DNA from: Mycobacterium sp. AZCC_0083
Lineage (GTDB): Bacteria; Actinomycetota; Actinomycetes; Mycobacteriales; Mycobacteriaceae
DNA: 64,000 nucleotides
Reading direction: 5' to 3'
NCBI RefSeq assembly: GCF_014202335.1
Contig: NZ_JACHGP010000006.1
Coordinates: forward strand, 62,001 to 126,000
In this document: in pieces, positions 26,338 to 34,120 of the stretch
Layout: each line of letters starts with the position of its first letter
Position numbering within the stretch: position 1 is the stretch's first letter
The notes under the pieces: generated by a model
What the model was told of the DNA's origin: nothing
Databases searched by the model: none
The model's input: only the letters and a program-made list of their open reading frames with translations
Translations under genes and position numbers: made by a program

Positions 26338-27145
26338 CGAGCATTTCCCAGTCTGGCTCGTCGTCAAGGTGCAGGGACCGGTTCGCGCGCGATCCCGGAC
26401 TGGCCGGAACGAGCCCGATCCGGGCCTGGCCGAACGGGCCGGGCGGGAGCGCCGGCGACCTCTTCATCCGCGTCCACATCAGGATCCGCATGCAGGACAA
26501 GCCGTCGAGCCAACCGATCTTCTTTCCCTGCTCGAGGGTGCGGCCGTTGTACGTGATCGGCACCTCGTACGGACGTACGCCGGCGTGCAGCATCATCGCC
26601 GTCAACTCGGTGTCGAGGCCGAACCCCTGCTGTGCGAGCGCGAGGCAGCGGAAGTGTTCCAGGGGAACGAGTTTGAGACAGGTATGCATGTCGGTCAGGC
26701 ACGAATCGAAAAGCATGTTGGCGACCGCCGTGGTGATTCGGCCACCCATGGCGAACCGGTAGGACGGGAACCGTGTGTTCAGGCCGAAGACACGCGTGCC
26801 GAAGACGTGGTCGGAGATGCCGGCGATGACGGGCTCCAGTAGCGCGGGAATGTCTGCGGGGCTGTACTCGAGGTCGGCGTCGAGAATCAGCACGTGAGTT
26901 CCGGTGGCCCGGCGGACACCGGTCAGCACAGCGGCGCCCTTCCCACGGTTGACGGGGTGGCACAGCACGGTTACGCCACGCTTGACGTAGGAACGCAACA
27001 GCCGGGCGGTCAGATCCGTGCTGCCGTCATCGACGACGATCAGTTCGACGGGGCACGGGTACTCCACGGCCAGCACGCGTTCGACGGCGTTCGCAACGGT
27101 CGCAGCTTCGTTGAACACCGGCATGACGATGGACAGTTCGATCAC
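26324..27145 (-). CDS. Family 2 glycosyltransferase (polyprenyl-phosphate sugar synthase-like)
   Basis: The 273-residue GT-A enzyme has the family signature LSIVMPVFNEAATVANAVERVL, VDDGSTDLTARLL, NRGKGAAVLTG and the metal/nucleotide-binding LDADLEYSPADI. It resembles DPM1-type synthases that load a sugar onto polyprenyl phosphate; no membrane anchor is visible. It would supply the lipid-linked donor for the GT-C-like enzyme two genes downstream. The GTG start at 27145 has GGAAGGA upstream and overlaps the stop of a short leader ORF. It is the first large gene of the six-gene operon. Confidence 0.85.
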   Translation of the reverse strand: MIELSIVMPVFNEAATVANAVERVLAVEYPCPVELIVVDDGSTDLTARLLRSYVKRGVTVLCHPVNRGKGAAVLTGVRRATGTHVLILDADLEYSPADIPALLEPVIAGISDHVFGTRVFGLNTRFPSYRFAMGGRITTAVANMLFDSCLTDMHTCLKLVPLEHFRCLALAQQGFGLDTELTAMMLHAGVRPYEVPITYNGRTLEQGKKIGWLDGLSCMRILMWTRMKRSPALPPGPFGQARIGLVPASPGSRANRSLHLDDEPDWEMLDAAT

Positions 27146-27246
27146 CGCCGTGGTCCTTCCAGTACCGGGAACTCACCGTCGCGGTGAATTCGTCCTCTTG
27201 GCGGGATGGTCCGGCTGGGCCGGCAAGTCGATTGTCTGGTAGTCAT
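27142..27246 (-). CDS. Possible 34-residue leader ORF coupled to the GT2 gene
   Basis: On the minus strand an ATG at 27246, preceded 5 bases upstream by AAGGGGA, opens 34 codons (MTTRQSTCRPSRTIPPRGRI at its start). It ends with TGA that overlaps the GT2 GTG as GTGA. The spacing is what translational coupling would need. Its codons (AGA, CAA, GTA, ATT) are not typical of the strongly GC-biased neighbours and it resembles no family known to me, so it may be a chance ORF. Confidence 0.3.
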   Translation of the reverse strand: MTTRQSTCRPSRTIPPRGRIHRDGEFPVLEGPRR

Positions 27247-27785
27247 CTGTTCCCCTTGGTGCTGCCGGGTGGAAGAAGTCGACGCCGTTCGGAACGGCAA
27301 CGGTCTGAAAGTTTGCTCTCGCAGATTAGCACCGATTCGGCGGAATGCACCTTTTCTCGGAAAAGGGGCCTCGGCGGCGGTTTCGGCTATTTAGTCAGGA
27401 GCGTGGAAGGCAAGCATCCGAGGTGGTTGATGTCCGTCAGAAGAAAGCACCGACGCGCGCCGCGAAAAGCCGAGGACCGGCCTCGTGGTCCGTAGAATCC
27501 TGTATTGCCGAGACCGTCGGCCGAGGCGCTCCGCCGCAATTCCGATGATGTCTCAGCGATCGGACTCGCTTCGGAACAAGGTTTTGACGTGCGATGATCG
27601 CCAATACTGGAAATGGCTACAGCCGTTGTCGGCCGAACGGATTACACGGAATGTAGTCGAATTCACGCATTGTTCGCCAGGCGACGGATAATGGCCGTCT
27701 CGGGTTGTGCATCCGCGGTACCCGACTTATCGTCATCGCAAACGCAAGGAATTGGCTAAACCTCATCCGACGGGAGGCACACCGA
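27247..27785. other. Long divergent intergenic region of the glycan locus
   Basis: About 540 bases between two divergent operons with visibly lower GC than the genes. No supported gene. An imperfectly symmetric stem CCTTTT-ctcgg-AAAAGG is at 27350-27366. It probably holds both operon promoters and their control sites, but no convincing -35/-10 pair could be assigned. Confidence 0.6.
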
Positions 27786-27854
27786 ATGGCTACCTTGGTA
27801 CGCGTCGTGGGTCGTCCGGTCGTCTGCATCCATGTTCAGAGTTGCCATGATTAA
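27786..27854 (+). CDS. Possible 22-residue leader ORF ahead of the SGNH gene
   Basis: ATG at 27786 follows a strong Shine-Dalgarno GGGAGG (27772-27777) by 8 bases, the best such site in this area, and reads 22 codons (MATLVRVVGRPVVCIHVQSC at its start) to TAA at 27852-27854. Its end overlaps the in-frame ATG codons of the SGNH gene at 27832 and 27847, none of which has its own Shine-Dalgarno. Translational coupling is plausible. It resembles no known family. Confidence 0.3.
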   Translation: MATLVRVVGRPVVCIHVQSCHD

Positions 27855-28791
27855 CTGTGGCAATACAATTTCGATGACCAGGGCGACGCGTCTCTGGGCC
27901 GTGGCGATGGTCCTGGTACTCGCTGCGGGGTCCGTCTGGGGGATCTGGTCGGCAGTGGCGACGGCCTCTGGTCGCGACGGCGACTCGACGTACTACGTAT
28001 CCATCGGTGACTCGTATGCCGCCGGTTACCGACCCAACGGCGACAGTCCTGGCTCCACCTCCGTCGACGCCTTCGTCTACCAGGTTCAGGACAAGCTCGC
28101 GAAGGGCGGCGACGGATGGACCACCGTCAACTTCGCGTGCTCGGGCGAAACCGCGTATGCGATGACCTTCGAACCCGGCTGTGAACCCGGCGCCCTTGCG
28201 CCAGGCGGCATCGACTACCCCGACCGCCCTCAGTCCGTCGCCGCGACGGATTTCATCGACAGCCATCCAGATCGGATCGGCCTGGTCACCGTCGCCATGG
28301 GCGGGAACGACGTGATTCGCTGCCTGAACGAGGAGGATGCCGCGAGCGCGCAGAGGTGCGCGGAAGTTCAAGTGCCCCGAGTCGTGCTGAGCGTGGACTA
28401 CCTGCTGTCGCGAGTCCGCGCCACGGTCGGCCGGAAAGTGCCGATCGTCGGCGTTTCCTACATCAACGTCTTCGTCGCCGATCACCTGACGTTTGATCCC
28501 GTCGCCCAGCAGCGCGCCGGCTTCTCGGTGGCCTTGTTCGACGACTACCTCAATCCAGCTCTGCGGCAGACATATTCGAAGTACGGCGCGTTGTTCGTGG
28601 ACACGACCACTCTCGTAGGCGGTGATCTGCCCGCGACGGACAAGAGCGCGTTGGCAGGGCATGGCACGGTCACAGCGTCCATCGGCCGGGTCTGTGCGCT
28701 GAGCTACTACTGCACCAAGGGCGATCCGCATCCCAACCGGGACGGTCACGCGCTCATCGCAGCAGAAATCGAGAGGCTGATCGGCTTATGA
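27832..28791 (+). CDS. Secreted or membrane-anchored SGNH/GDSL hydrolase
   Basis: The product is up to 319 residues with an N-terminal hydrophobic segment (LWAVAMVLVLAAGSVWGIW). The SGNH hydrolase blocks follow: YVSIGDSYAAG (nucleophile Ser), VNFACSGETA, VTVAMGGNDVIRC (block III Gly-Asn) and DPHPNRDGH (catalytic Asp-His). Four extra cysteines suggest an oxidised extracytoplasmic domain. The family includes esterases acting on acyl groups of glycans and lipids. Start choices are ATG 27832, 27847 or 27874; the last begins MTRATRLW right before the signal segment. Its stop overlaps the next GT4 gene by four bases, so it is the first structural gene of a glycan/acyl operon. Confidence 0.8.
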   Translation: MFRVAMINCGNTISMTRATRLWAVAMVLVLAAGSVWGIWSAVATASGRDGDSTYYVSIGDSYAAGYRPNGDSPGSTSVDAFVYQVQDKLAKGGDGWTTVNFACSGETAYAMTFEPGCEPGALAPGGIDYPDRPQSVAATDFIDSHPDRIGLVTVAMGGNDVIRCLNEEDAASAQRCAEVQVPRVVLSVDYLLSRVRATVGRKVPIVGVSYINVFVADHLTFDPVAQQRAGFSVALFDDYLNPALRQTYSKYGALFVDTTTLVGGDLPATDKSALAGHGTVTASIGRVCALSYYCTKGDPHPNRDGHALIAAEIERLIGL

Positions 28792-29972
28792 ATGGACTTG
28801 CCCGTGTCGGGCTGCGCGGCCCAGGAATCGTCACACTCGTCACACCCAGCTTCCGCGGTACGCGTGGAGGGCTCGAGTCACACGCGTCGGCTCTCGTCAA
28901 AGAGCTTGCGTACCAAGGAATACGAGTGGTGGTGCTGACCGCCCGACGCGGCGTCGGCAGGACCGAGGTGGAGCACCAGGACGACTGCTGGGTAGTCACC
29001 TATCCAGCGTGGGCGGTCAGCTCGATGTCCGTGTCGCCGGGCCTAGCGTGGGCCGCGATCCGAAGCCGGCGCAGTGACCGCGTGATGCACCTGCACAGCT
29101 ATCACGCGACGACGGCATTGGCAATACTCGGCAGGCGGGCGCCCACGGTCTTCACACCCCACTACCACGGCAAGCACGGGCATTCGAAGATCGCGAACCT
29201 TCTGCACATCCCGTACTACCACCTCATCAAGCTGTTCATTCGGAGATGCGACGCGATCATCTGTGTGTCCGAGGCCGAGCGCCGCATGCTGGTCGGCGAC
29301 TTCCCGTCCATCGCGGACCGCGTGACCGTGATACCGAACGGAATCGACGCATCAACGATTCGCAGCGCCCCACCCATCCCTGAGCAACCACCCACAGTCG
29401 TTTGTGTGGGCAGGCTGGAACCCTACAAACGCACCGACGAGGTAATCCGCGCGTTCAGCCAGGTTCCGGCGCCCACACAACTGGTCGTCATCGGCGATGG
29501 AACTCAACGTGACGAACTGGCGGCGTTGACGACCGAGCTGCAGCTTCAGGACCGGGTCAAACTGGTGGGCAACGTAACTGACGACGAACTGCACCGGTGG
29601 CTGCGTACCGCGCACGTCTTCGTGTCCATGTCCGAGCGCGAGGCATTCGGCATGGCCCCTGTGGAGGCCGCGTGTGCCGGCGCGCGAATCATCCTGAGTG
29701 ACATCCCCGCACACCGGGAGATCGCCGACGAATTCCTCCGGCGATGCGTCACGGTCATGACTGACGAGTCACCGGCAGCCGTCGCTGCCGAGATACGGCG
29801 ACAACTCGTGGCGCCGCGGCCGGACAAGTGCACGGCTCCCGACTGGCGGGACGTCGTCACACGCACCGTCGACGTCTATCGGGCATCGGGCGCGGTTCTT
29901 GCGGTGTCCACGGGAATCGACGGACACGAGTTCGACACGAGGTCACTTCAACACGAGGGGTTGGGAAAATGA
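28788..29972 (+). CDS. Glycosyltransferase family 4
   Basis: The 394-residue GT-B enzyme has IVTLVTPSFRGTRGGLESHASALVKEL at the start, MHLHSYHATTALAILG, and the donor half VTVIPNGIDASTI, VVCVGRLEPYKRTDEVIRAF and the EX7E-type MSEREAFGMAPVEAACAGARIILSDI. It resembles PimA/mannosyltransferase-type GT4 enzymes. It overlaps the SGNH stop (ATGA) and its own stop overlaps the acyltransferase start (ATGA), so the three are translationally coupled. It likely adds a sugar that is later acylated. Confidence 0.87.
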   Translation: MNGLARVGLRGPGIVTLVTPSFRGTRGGLESHASALVKELAYQGIRVVVLTARRGVGRTEVEHQDDCWVVTYPAWAVSSMSVSPGLAWAAIRSRRSDRVMHLHSYHATTALAILGRRAPTVFTPHYHGKHGHSKIANLLHIPYYHLIKLFIRRCDAIICVSEAERRMLVGDFPSIADRVTVIPNGIDASTIRSAPPIPEQPPTVVCVGRLEPYKRTDEVIRAFSQVPAPTQLVVIGDGTQRDELAALTTELQLQDRVKLVGNVTDDELHRWLRTAHVFVSMSEREAFGMAPVEAACAGARIILSDIPAHREIADEFLRRCVTVMTDESPAAVAAEIRRQLVAPRPDKCTAPDWRDVVTRTVDVYRASGAVLAVSTGIDGHEFDTRSLQHEGLGK

Positions 29973-31300
29973 GCAAATCACGGGTTTTCGGGCGCGGCAG
30001 GCGGACCAGCTATCTGGACCGCACCTGGCTGAACCACTGGACGGTGCTCACACTGACGCCGATCCATTCGCCGGATGTCGACGAACTGCATTCGAAGATG
30101 GTCGAATTCATGGAATCCGACCCGCTCCACCCGCTCTGCTGCACGCTTGAAGCCGGGGGCGGTCGCTGGCTCCCCGTCGCGCCGGAGGACCGGCGGCGTC
30201 ACGTGACGGAGACCATCGTGGGTGGCGATCCCTTCCACGTCGACGATGCATTTTCCTATCTCGACGCGAACCGGCCAGACCCGGACTCGACCGCACCGTT
30301 CAAGGTCATCGTCGGACCGGCGTCGATCACCTTCTACTTTGCGCATGCGTGCGGAGACGCCGCCGTGTTCTCGCCGTTCGCCGTGCTGATGGCACTCGGC
30401 GACGTCGACGGCCTGCGGCCGCTGAGAGCCGACGCCGGTCTCGGCGTGGCGCTGAGCATCTTCCTCAAGGAGTCGCGGCGGCACTGGAGGGACTGGTGGC
30501 ACCACATGCGGTCGGCCGACACGTCGGAGCCGGTGCCAACGGAGGCCAACCCAGTGCCACATCCCGTTCGTCCGTCGGCGACGACGGCGACGGGCACGTT
30601 GCTGTCGGCCAGTGAATTCAATGCGTTCAAGGCTTGGCGCAAGACGGCCCTTCCTGATCTCCCCACGACGGCGTTGATGGCGTCAGCCGTGTACCGAGCG
30701 CTGTCCGCCGAAGGGATTTCGGTGAACGACTCGGGCTTCTACACATTGGTAGATCTGCGACGCCACCTCCCGAAGAAGCAGGCATTGCGTCCGGGCAACT
30801 TCGCAAAGAGTGCGTTCGTACCTGCGGACATGAGGGACATGGAAGCGGTAGCGACAGCTCTGAGGGAACTGGTGTCGTCATCACGTGCGGTGCCGGCGTT
30901 GTTGGCGGGCGCGGTTTCCACCGCGTTGCGCCGGCCGACGCCGTCGGCCCCGCCCGGTGAGGGGCCGCTGACGATGACGTTCAACTCCATGATGCGAAAC
31001 CCCGGAGTCGAACACATCCCGTGGCTCGACCCGAGCAATGCCCACTACATCACGATGGCCTACCCAGTGGATTCCGACGGCATCAGCGTGTCTGCCTGTG
31101 CCGTGGAGGGACGGGTGCTGTTCTCGGCCTCGTTCGATCCGGGCCGCGTCGACGTGCAAGCCGTGACGCGCGCGCTCGAGCGCCTCCATGACATGGCGGC
31201 GTTGCTCGAGCCACCCGTGCCCGCCATTGCCGGACCTCAGTTCGACGGCGAAGCGATCGCGTGGATTCAGTCGCCGGCCGCAGGCAACGGCACCCGGTAG
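29969..31300 (+). CDS. Condensation/PapA-like HxxxD acyltransferase
   Basis: The 443-residue protein carries a single HACGD (residues 126-130), an HxxxD motif in the context FYFAHACGDAAVF. This is the catalytic signature of the chloramphenicol-acetyltransferase-like fold shared by condensation domains, PapA acyltransferases and wax-ester synthases. Further on, TLVDLRRHLPKKQALRPGNF and MTFNSMMRNPGVEHIP resemble the conserved DFGWG-side region of that fold, though a classic DFGWG is absent. It would move an acyl group from a carrier or CoA to a hydroxyl on a sugar or lipid. ATG 29969 overlaps the GT4 stop; a longer frame from 29828 is antisense to nothing but lacks support. Confidence 0.65.
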   Translation: MSKSRVFGRGRRTSYLDRTWLNHWTVLTLTPIHSPDVDELHSKMVEFMESDPLHPLCCTLEAGGGRWLPVAPEDRRRHVTETIVGGDPFHVDDAFSYLDANRPDPDSTAPFKVIVGPASITFYFAHACGDAAVFSPFAVLMALGDVDGLRPLRADAGLGVALSIFLKESRRHWRDWWHHMRSADTSEPVPTEANPVPHPVRPSATTATGTLLSASEFNAFKAWRKTALPDLPTTALMASAVYRALSAEGISVNDSGFYTLVDLRRHLPKKQALRPGNFAKSAFVPADMRDMEAVATALRELVSSSRAVPALLAGAVSTALRRPTPSAPPGEGPLTMTFNSMMRNPGVEHIPWLDPSNAHYITMAYPVDSDGISVSACAVEGRVLFSASFDPGRVDVQAVTRALERLHDMAALLEPPVPAIAGPQFDGEAIAWIQSPAAGNGTR

Positions 31301-31340
31301 TTCTCCCCCCCAAAATCATCTACGACACTAAGGAAAAACT

Positions 31341-32504
31341 ATGTCACACAATCACATCGGCGTCGCCGGTCTAGGTCTCGTCACCGGATACGGCTGGGGC
31401 AGGGAGGTGTTCTGGGACGGACTGTGCAGCGGTAAGTCCGCGGCCCGACTCCTCGGCGGTTTCGGCGACGGCGGCGCCGACTCCGCGTGGCTCGCGCGCG
31501 TGCCCGAAGGCGGTGATCCGGCCGACGGCGACGGGCTGTTCGGCCGAGCATTCATGGCGTCGGGACGCGAGGCAGTGGCAGACGCCCGAATGCGGGGATG
31601 GACACCGGGAGAACGGGTCGGCGTGCTCTATGCGGGCTGCTTCAACGACATGTACGCATGGCGCGAGGTAAGCCGAGGAAACGCGCGTCGTTCGCGCGAC
31701 TTCGTCCGCGCCTTCCCGTCGACGCCCACGGCGATGTTCATGAAGGAGTTCGGGTTTCACGGCCCGTCGTTCGAGGTGTCGGCCACCTGTTCCTCCTCCA
31801 ACAACGCGATGCTGACTGCCAAGCAGTGGTTGGACACCGGGAAGGCCGACGACGTCGTCGTGATCGCGGCGGACCTCTCGTTCACTCCGGAGGTGGTGGC
31901 CGGATTCGCAGGCATGGGTGCCGCCGTCGTGGACATCGAACCGCAGGAGGCGTGTCGACCCTTCCAAGAGGGTGGTCGTGGCTTTCCGCCTGGCGAGGCG
32001 GCGGTGGGTTTCGTCTTGTCGTCGCGATCCAGCGATCCCTACGCGGCGTTCCTTGGCGGAGCGATGACCAGCGACGGTTACCACGCCACCGGCATGGATC
32101 CCTCTCACGCGCAAGCGATTCGCTGTGTGACCGAGGCCTTGGACGATGCCGGGGTACACGCTGAGGCCGTGCGGTATCTGAACGCGCACGGCACCGGAAC
32201 CGAGCAGTGCAACACCGCCGAACTAGCGTTCCTGGAGGCGGTCTTCGGCACGGACCAACCGTCTCTGTACGCACTCAAGCCACTCCTTGGTCACTGCCTG
32301 GCCAGTGCGGGAGCGGTGGAACTCGCCGCGGGAGTGATGGCCTACGAACGCGACGTCATCCCGGCCGCCCCGATCGTGAGCGCGGCCCACCCACGTCTGC
32401 TCGATGGGCTCACGTCGTTCGACGGCGGCATCACCCTCAAGACGTCGATGGGCATGGGCGGGTACAACTCCGCCGTGCTCGTCGGCCCAACAACTGCGGT
32501 GTGA
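31341..32504 (+). CDS. Stand-alone beta-ketoacyl synthase (FabF/KasA-like)
   Basis: The 387-residue ketosynthase has the catalytic triad in place: Cys150 in EVSATCSSSNN, His283 in YLNAHGTGT and His318 in KPLLGHCLASAGAVE. It performs decarboxylative condensation of acyl groups with malonyl units. It is a discrete type II enzyme with no adjacent acyl carrier protein, ketoreductase or partner chain-length factor. The ATG at 31341 has AAGGAAAAACT upstream, 40 bases after the acyltransferase gene. It could extend a special acyl chain that the acyltransferase then attaches. Confidence 0.85.
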   Translation: MSHNHIGVAGLGLVTGYGWGREVFWDGLCSGKSAARLLGGFGDGGADSAWLARVPEGGDPADGDGLFGRAFMASGREAVADARMRGWTPGERVGVLYAGCFNDMYAWREVSRGNARRSRDFVRAFPSTPTAMFMKEFGFHGPSFEVSATCSSSNNAMLTAKQWLDTGKADDVVVIAADLSFTPEVVAGFAGMGAAVVDIEPQEACRPFQEGGRGFPPGEAAVGFVLSSRSSDPYAAFLGGAMTSDGYHATGMDPSHAQAIRCVTEALDDAGVHAEAVRYLNAHGTGTEQCNTAELAFLEAVFGTDQPSLYALKPLLGHCLASAGAVELAAGVMAYERDVIPAAPIVSAAHPRLLDGLTSFDGGITLKTSMGMGGYNSAVLVGPTTAV

Positions 32505-33461
32505 ATGTTCAATTGGGGGAGACGCTGGTATCACCGGCGAGCACAGGGGCTTTCACGCGGTCCAAGCACGGGTAACAACGACGCGGTGGAGCGTTTCGAC
32601 ACGGAGGTGGACGTGCTGTGCGTCGGGTCGGGTCCGGCGGTGCTCGGCGCCGCCATCTCGGCGGCCGACGCAGGCATGACGGTGCTCGTCGCCGAATGCC
32701 GTCACGCGGGGAGACGAGCGGACCGGTCGGCACGTCCGAGGACCTGGGCGAGCGCCCTGCGAGCTGTATGGAGTGAAGAGAGACTGTCGGATGCGACGAT
32801 GGCGTACCTGCACGCCCTCACTGATGACGCCGGCCCACCAGGATCTTCGCCAGAGCCGTGTGCGGTGAACCTCCGTCGCGTCGACGATCCGATGAATCGT
32901 TCGCGGACATCGTCGGGCACCGTAGCTCCGTTCTTCGGTGCCAACCTTCTGCGGTGGACCCGCATTTGCCTCAGCTCGCCGTACGGCGTGCTCTACAGCC
33001 GGATCAGCATTCCGGGAGCAAAGGAGTACGTGCAGGCGTCCGGTGAACGGCTCGAGATCAGCAATCTCGTTTCTCCGCCGCGCAATCCATTGGAGATGTC
33101 GCTATCCGCCTGGCTGCTGACGCGGGCCCGGGAGAAGGGCGTCGAGATGCGCACGGTTGGTCCCCTGCGGCGCCTGGTGTTCGACGATCACGAGGTCGTG
33201 GGAGCCGTCTTCGGGGATGGTCCAGGCAGTTTCACCGTGCGCGCCCGACATGGCGTGGCACTGGCCACCAGTCATCGAGGAACGGTGGATTCCGCGCTGA
33301 GCGATGCGTGGCAGTCGACCAACTCGGGGCTCGGCGTTGTCAGCGCCGTCGCCAGTCATTTTGGTCGACTCGAGTTACTTACGAATCTGCCCGCGCAGTC
33401 CTCGATCTCGACGACACCGGAAGGCGGTTACAGATCGTCGAGGAAGATGATCCCGTCCTGA
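32505..33461 (+). CDS. FAD-dependent oxidoreductase-like protein, short and divergent
   Basis: The 318-residue product has an N-terminal dinucleotide-binding-like strand VDVLCVGSGPAVLGAAISAADAGMTVLVAE, in which the usual GxGxxG reads GSGPAV. A later block LEMSLSAWLLTRAREKGVEMRTVGPLRRLVFDDHEVVGAVFGD resembles the 3-ketosteroid-dehydrogenase/fumarate-reductase FAD family. That family is usually near 500-560 residues, so a large part of the substrate domain seems missing. It may be a degenerate flavoprotein or a specialised short form. The ATG directly follows the ketosynthase stop; the 3' end overlaps the convergent regulator gene by 34 bases. Confidence 0.55.
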   Translation: MFNWGRRWYHRRAQGLSRGPSTGNNDAVERFDTEVDVLCVGSGPAVLGAAISAADAGMTVLVAECRHAGRRADRSARPRTWASALRAVWSEERLSDATMAYLHALTDDAGPPGSSPEPCAVNLRRVDDPMNRSRTSSGTVAPFFGANLLRWTRICLSSPYGVLYSRISIPGAKEYVQASGERLEISNLVSPPRNPLEMSLSAWLLTRAREKGVEMRTVGPLRRLVFDDHEVVGAVFGDGPGSFTVRARHGVALATSHRGTVDSALSDAWQSTNSGLGVVSAVASHFGRLELLTNLPAQSSISTTPEGGYRSSRKMIPS

Positions 33462-34120
33462 ATCGCCCGCGCCACCAAGGCGGACTTGGTCGGCGCCGGA
33501 CGACCCGCGGCCGCATACTTCGCGCGTACGCGCTGCAGGTGAGTCCGGACTGTCGTGGAGGAGATCCTCAGCTTCTGGCCGACGAGATCCTTGCTCTCGG
33601 TCTGGAACCACGCGATGAGTACCTCTTGTTCGCGGGGAGCCAGCCTGGGCCTACCCACGCTCCTGTCGTGAAAGATCGCCTTGGCCATCTTCGGGCCCAC
33701 GTACGGCTCATTGACAAGGGCGGCGCGCATGGCGTCGATCAGATGAGACCGTCCCTCTGATTTCACGATGAACGTGACTGCGCCCAATTCCAGACAGCGC
33801 AGGATCACCTCGTCGCCAGCGAGATGGGAGTAGACGATGACCCGGTGTCCCATCGCGGCGACCTTCTCGAGGCCCGCGAAATCGGGCCGGTGTTGGCTCT
33901 GCTCGAGATCGAAGACGACCACCGCCAGCGAGCCATCCTGATGAGTGGCGAGGAACTCCGTCGTCGAACGGTAGCCCGCGTCGATCGAGATCGGCGGATT
34001 CGTCTCCTGGCACCAGATTTGGACCGCCAACTGAATTGCGTCGTGATCATCCACGACTGCCACCGACGTAGTGTCGGTATTTCCCCCTGCCCCCACCAAT
34101 TCCCCCGATTCTGTCTTCAT
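33428..34120 (-). CDS. LuxR-type response regulator of the tandem kinase
   Basis: The product is about 230 residues from ATG 34120. The receiver-like domain has VAVVDDHDAIQLAVQIW, a candidate phospho-acceptor Asp in VVVFDLEQSQ and the conserved Lys in FIVKSEGRSHL. A LuxR-type helix-turn-helix follows with LAPREQEVLIAWFQTESKDLVGQKLRISSTTVRTHLQRVRAKYA. The start overlaps the kinase stop as ATGA, so the pair is co-translated. It probably controls the neighbouring glycan/acyl operons, since no other local target is obvious; that is inference from position. Confidence 0.82.
   Translation of the reverse strand: MKTESGELVGAGGNTDTTSVAVVDDHDAIQLAVQIWCQETNPPISIDAGYRSTTEFLATHQDGSLAVVVFDLEQSQHRPDFAGLEKVAAMGHRVIVYSHLAGDEVILRCLELGAVTFIVKSEGRSHLIDAMRAALVNEPYVGPKMAKAIFHDRSVGRPRLAPREQEVLIAWFQTESKDLVGQKLRISSTTVRTHLQRVRAKYAAAGRPAPTKSALVARAIQDGIIFLDDL

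Noticed and set aside
27350..27366. Stem CCTTTT-ctcgg-AAAAGG considered as a terminator
   Set aside because: The stem is short and AT-rich, has no U-run after it, and lies between divergent genes where no terminator is needed.
27842..27863. TTGCCA-N10-TGGCAA dyad at the start of the SGNH gene
   Set aside because: The 6-base arms with a 10-base centre are weak, and the site may lie within translated sequence depending on the start used.
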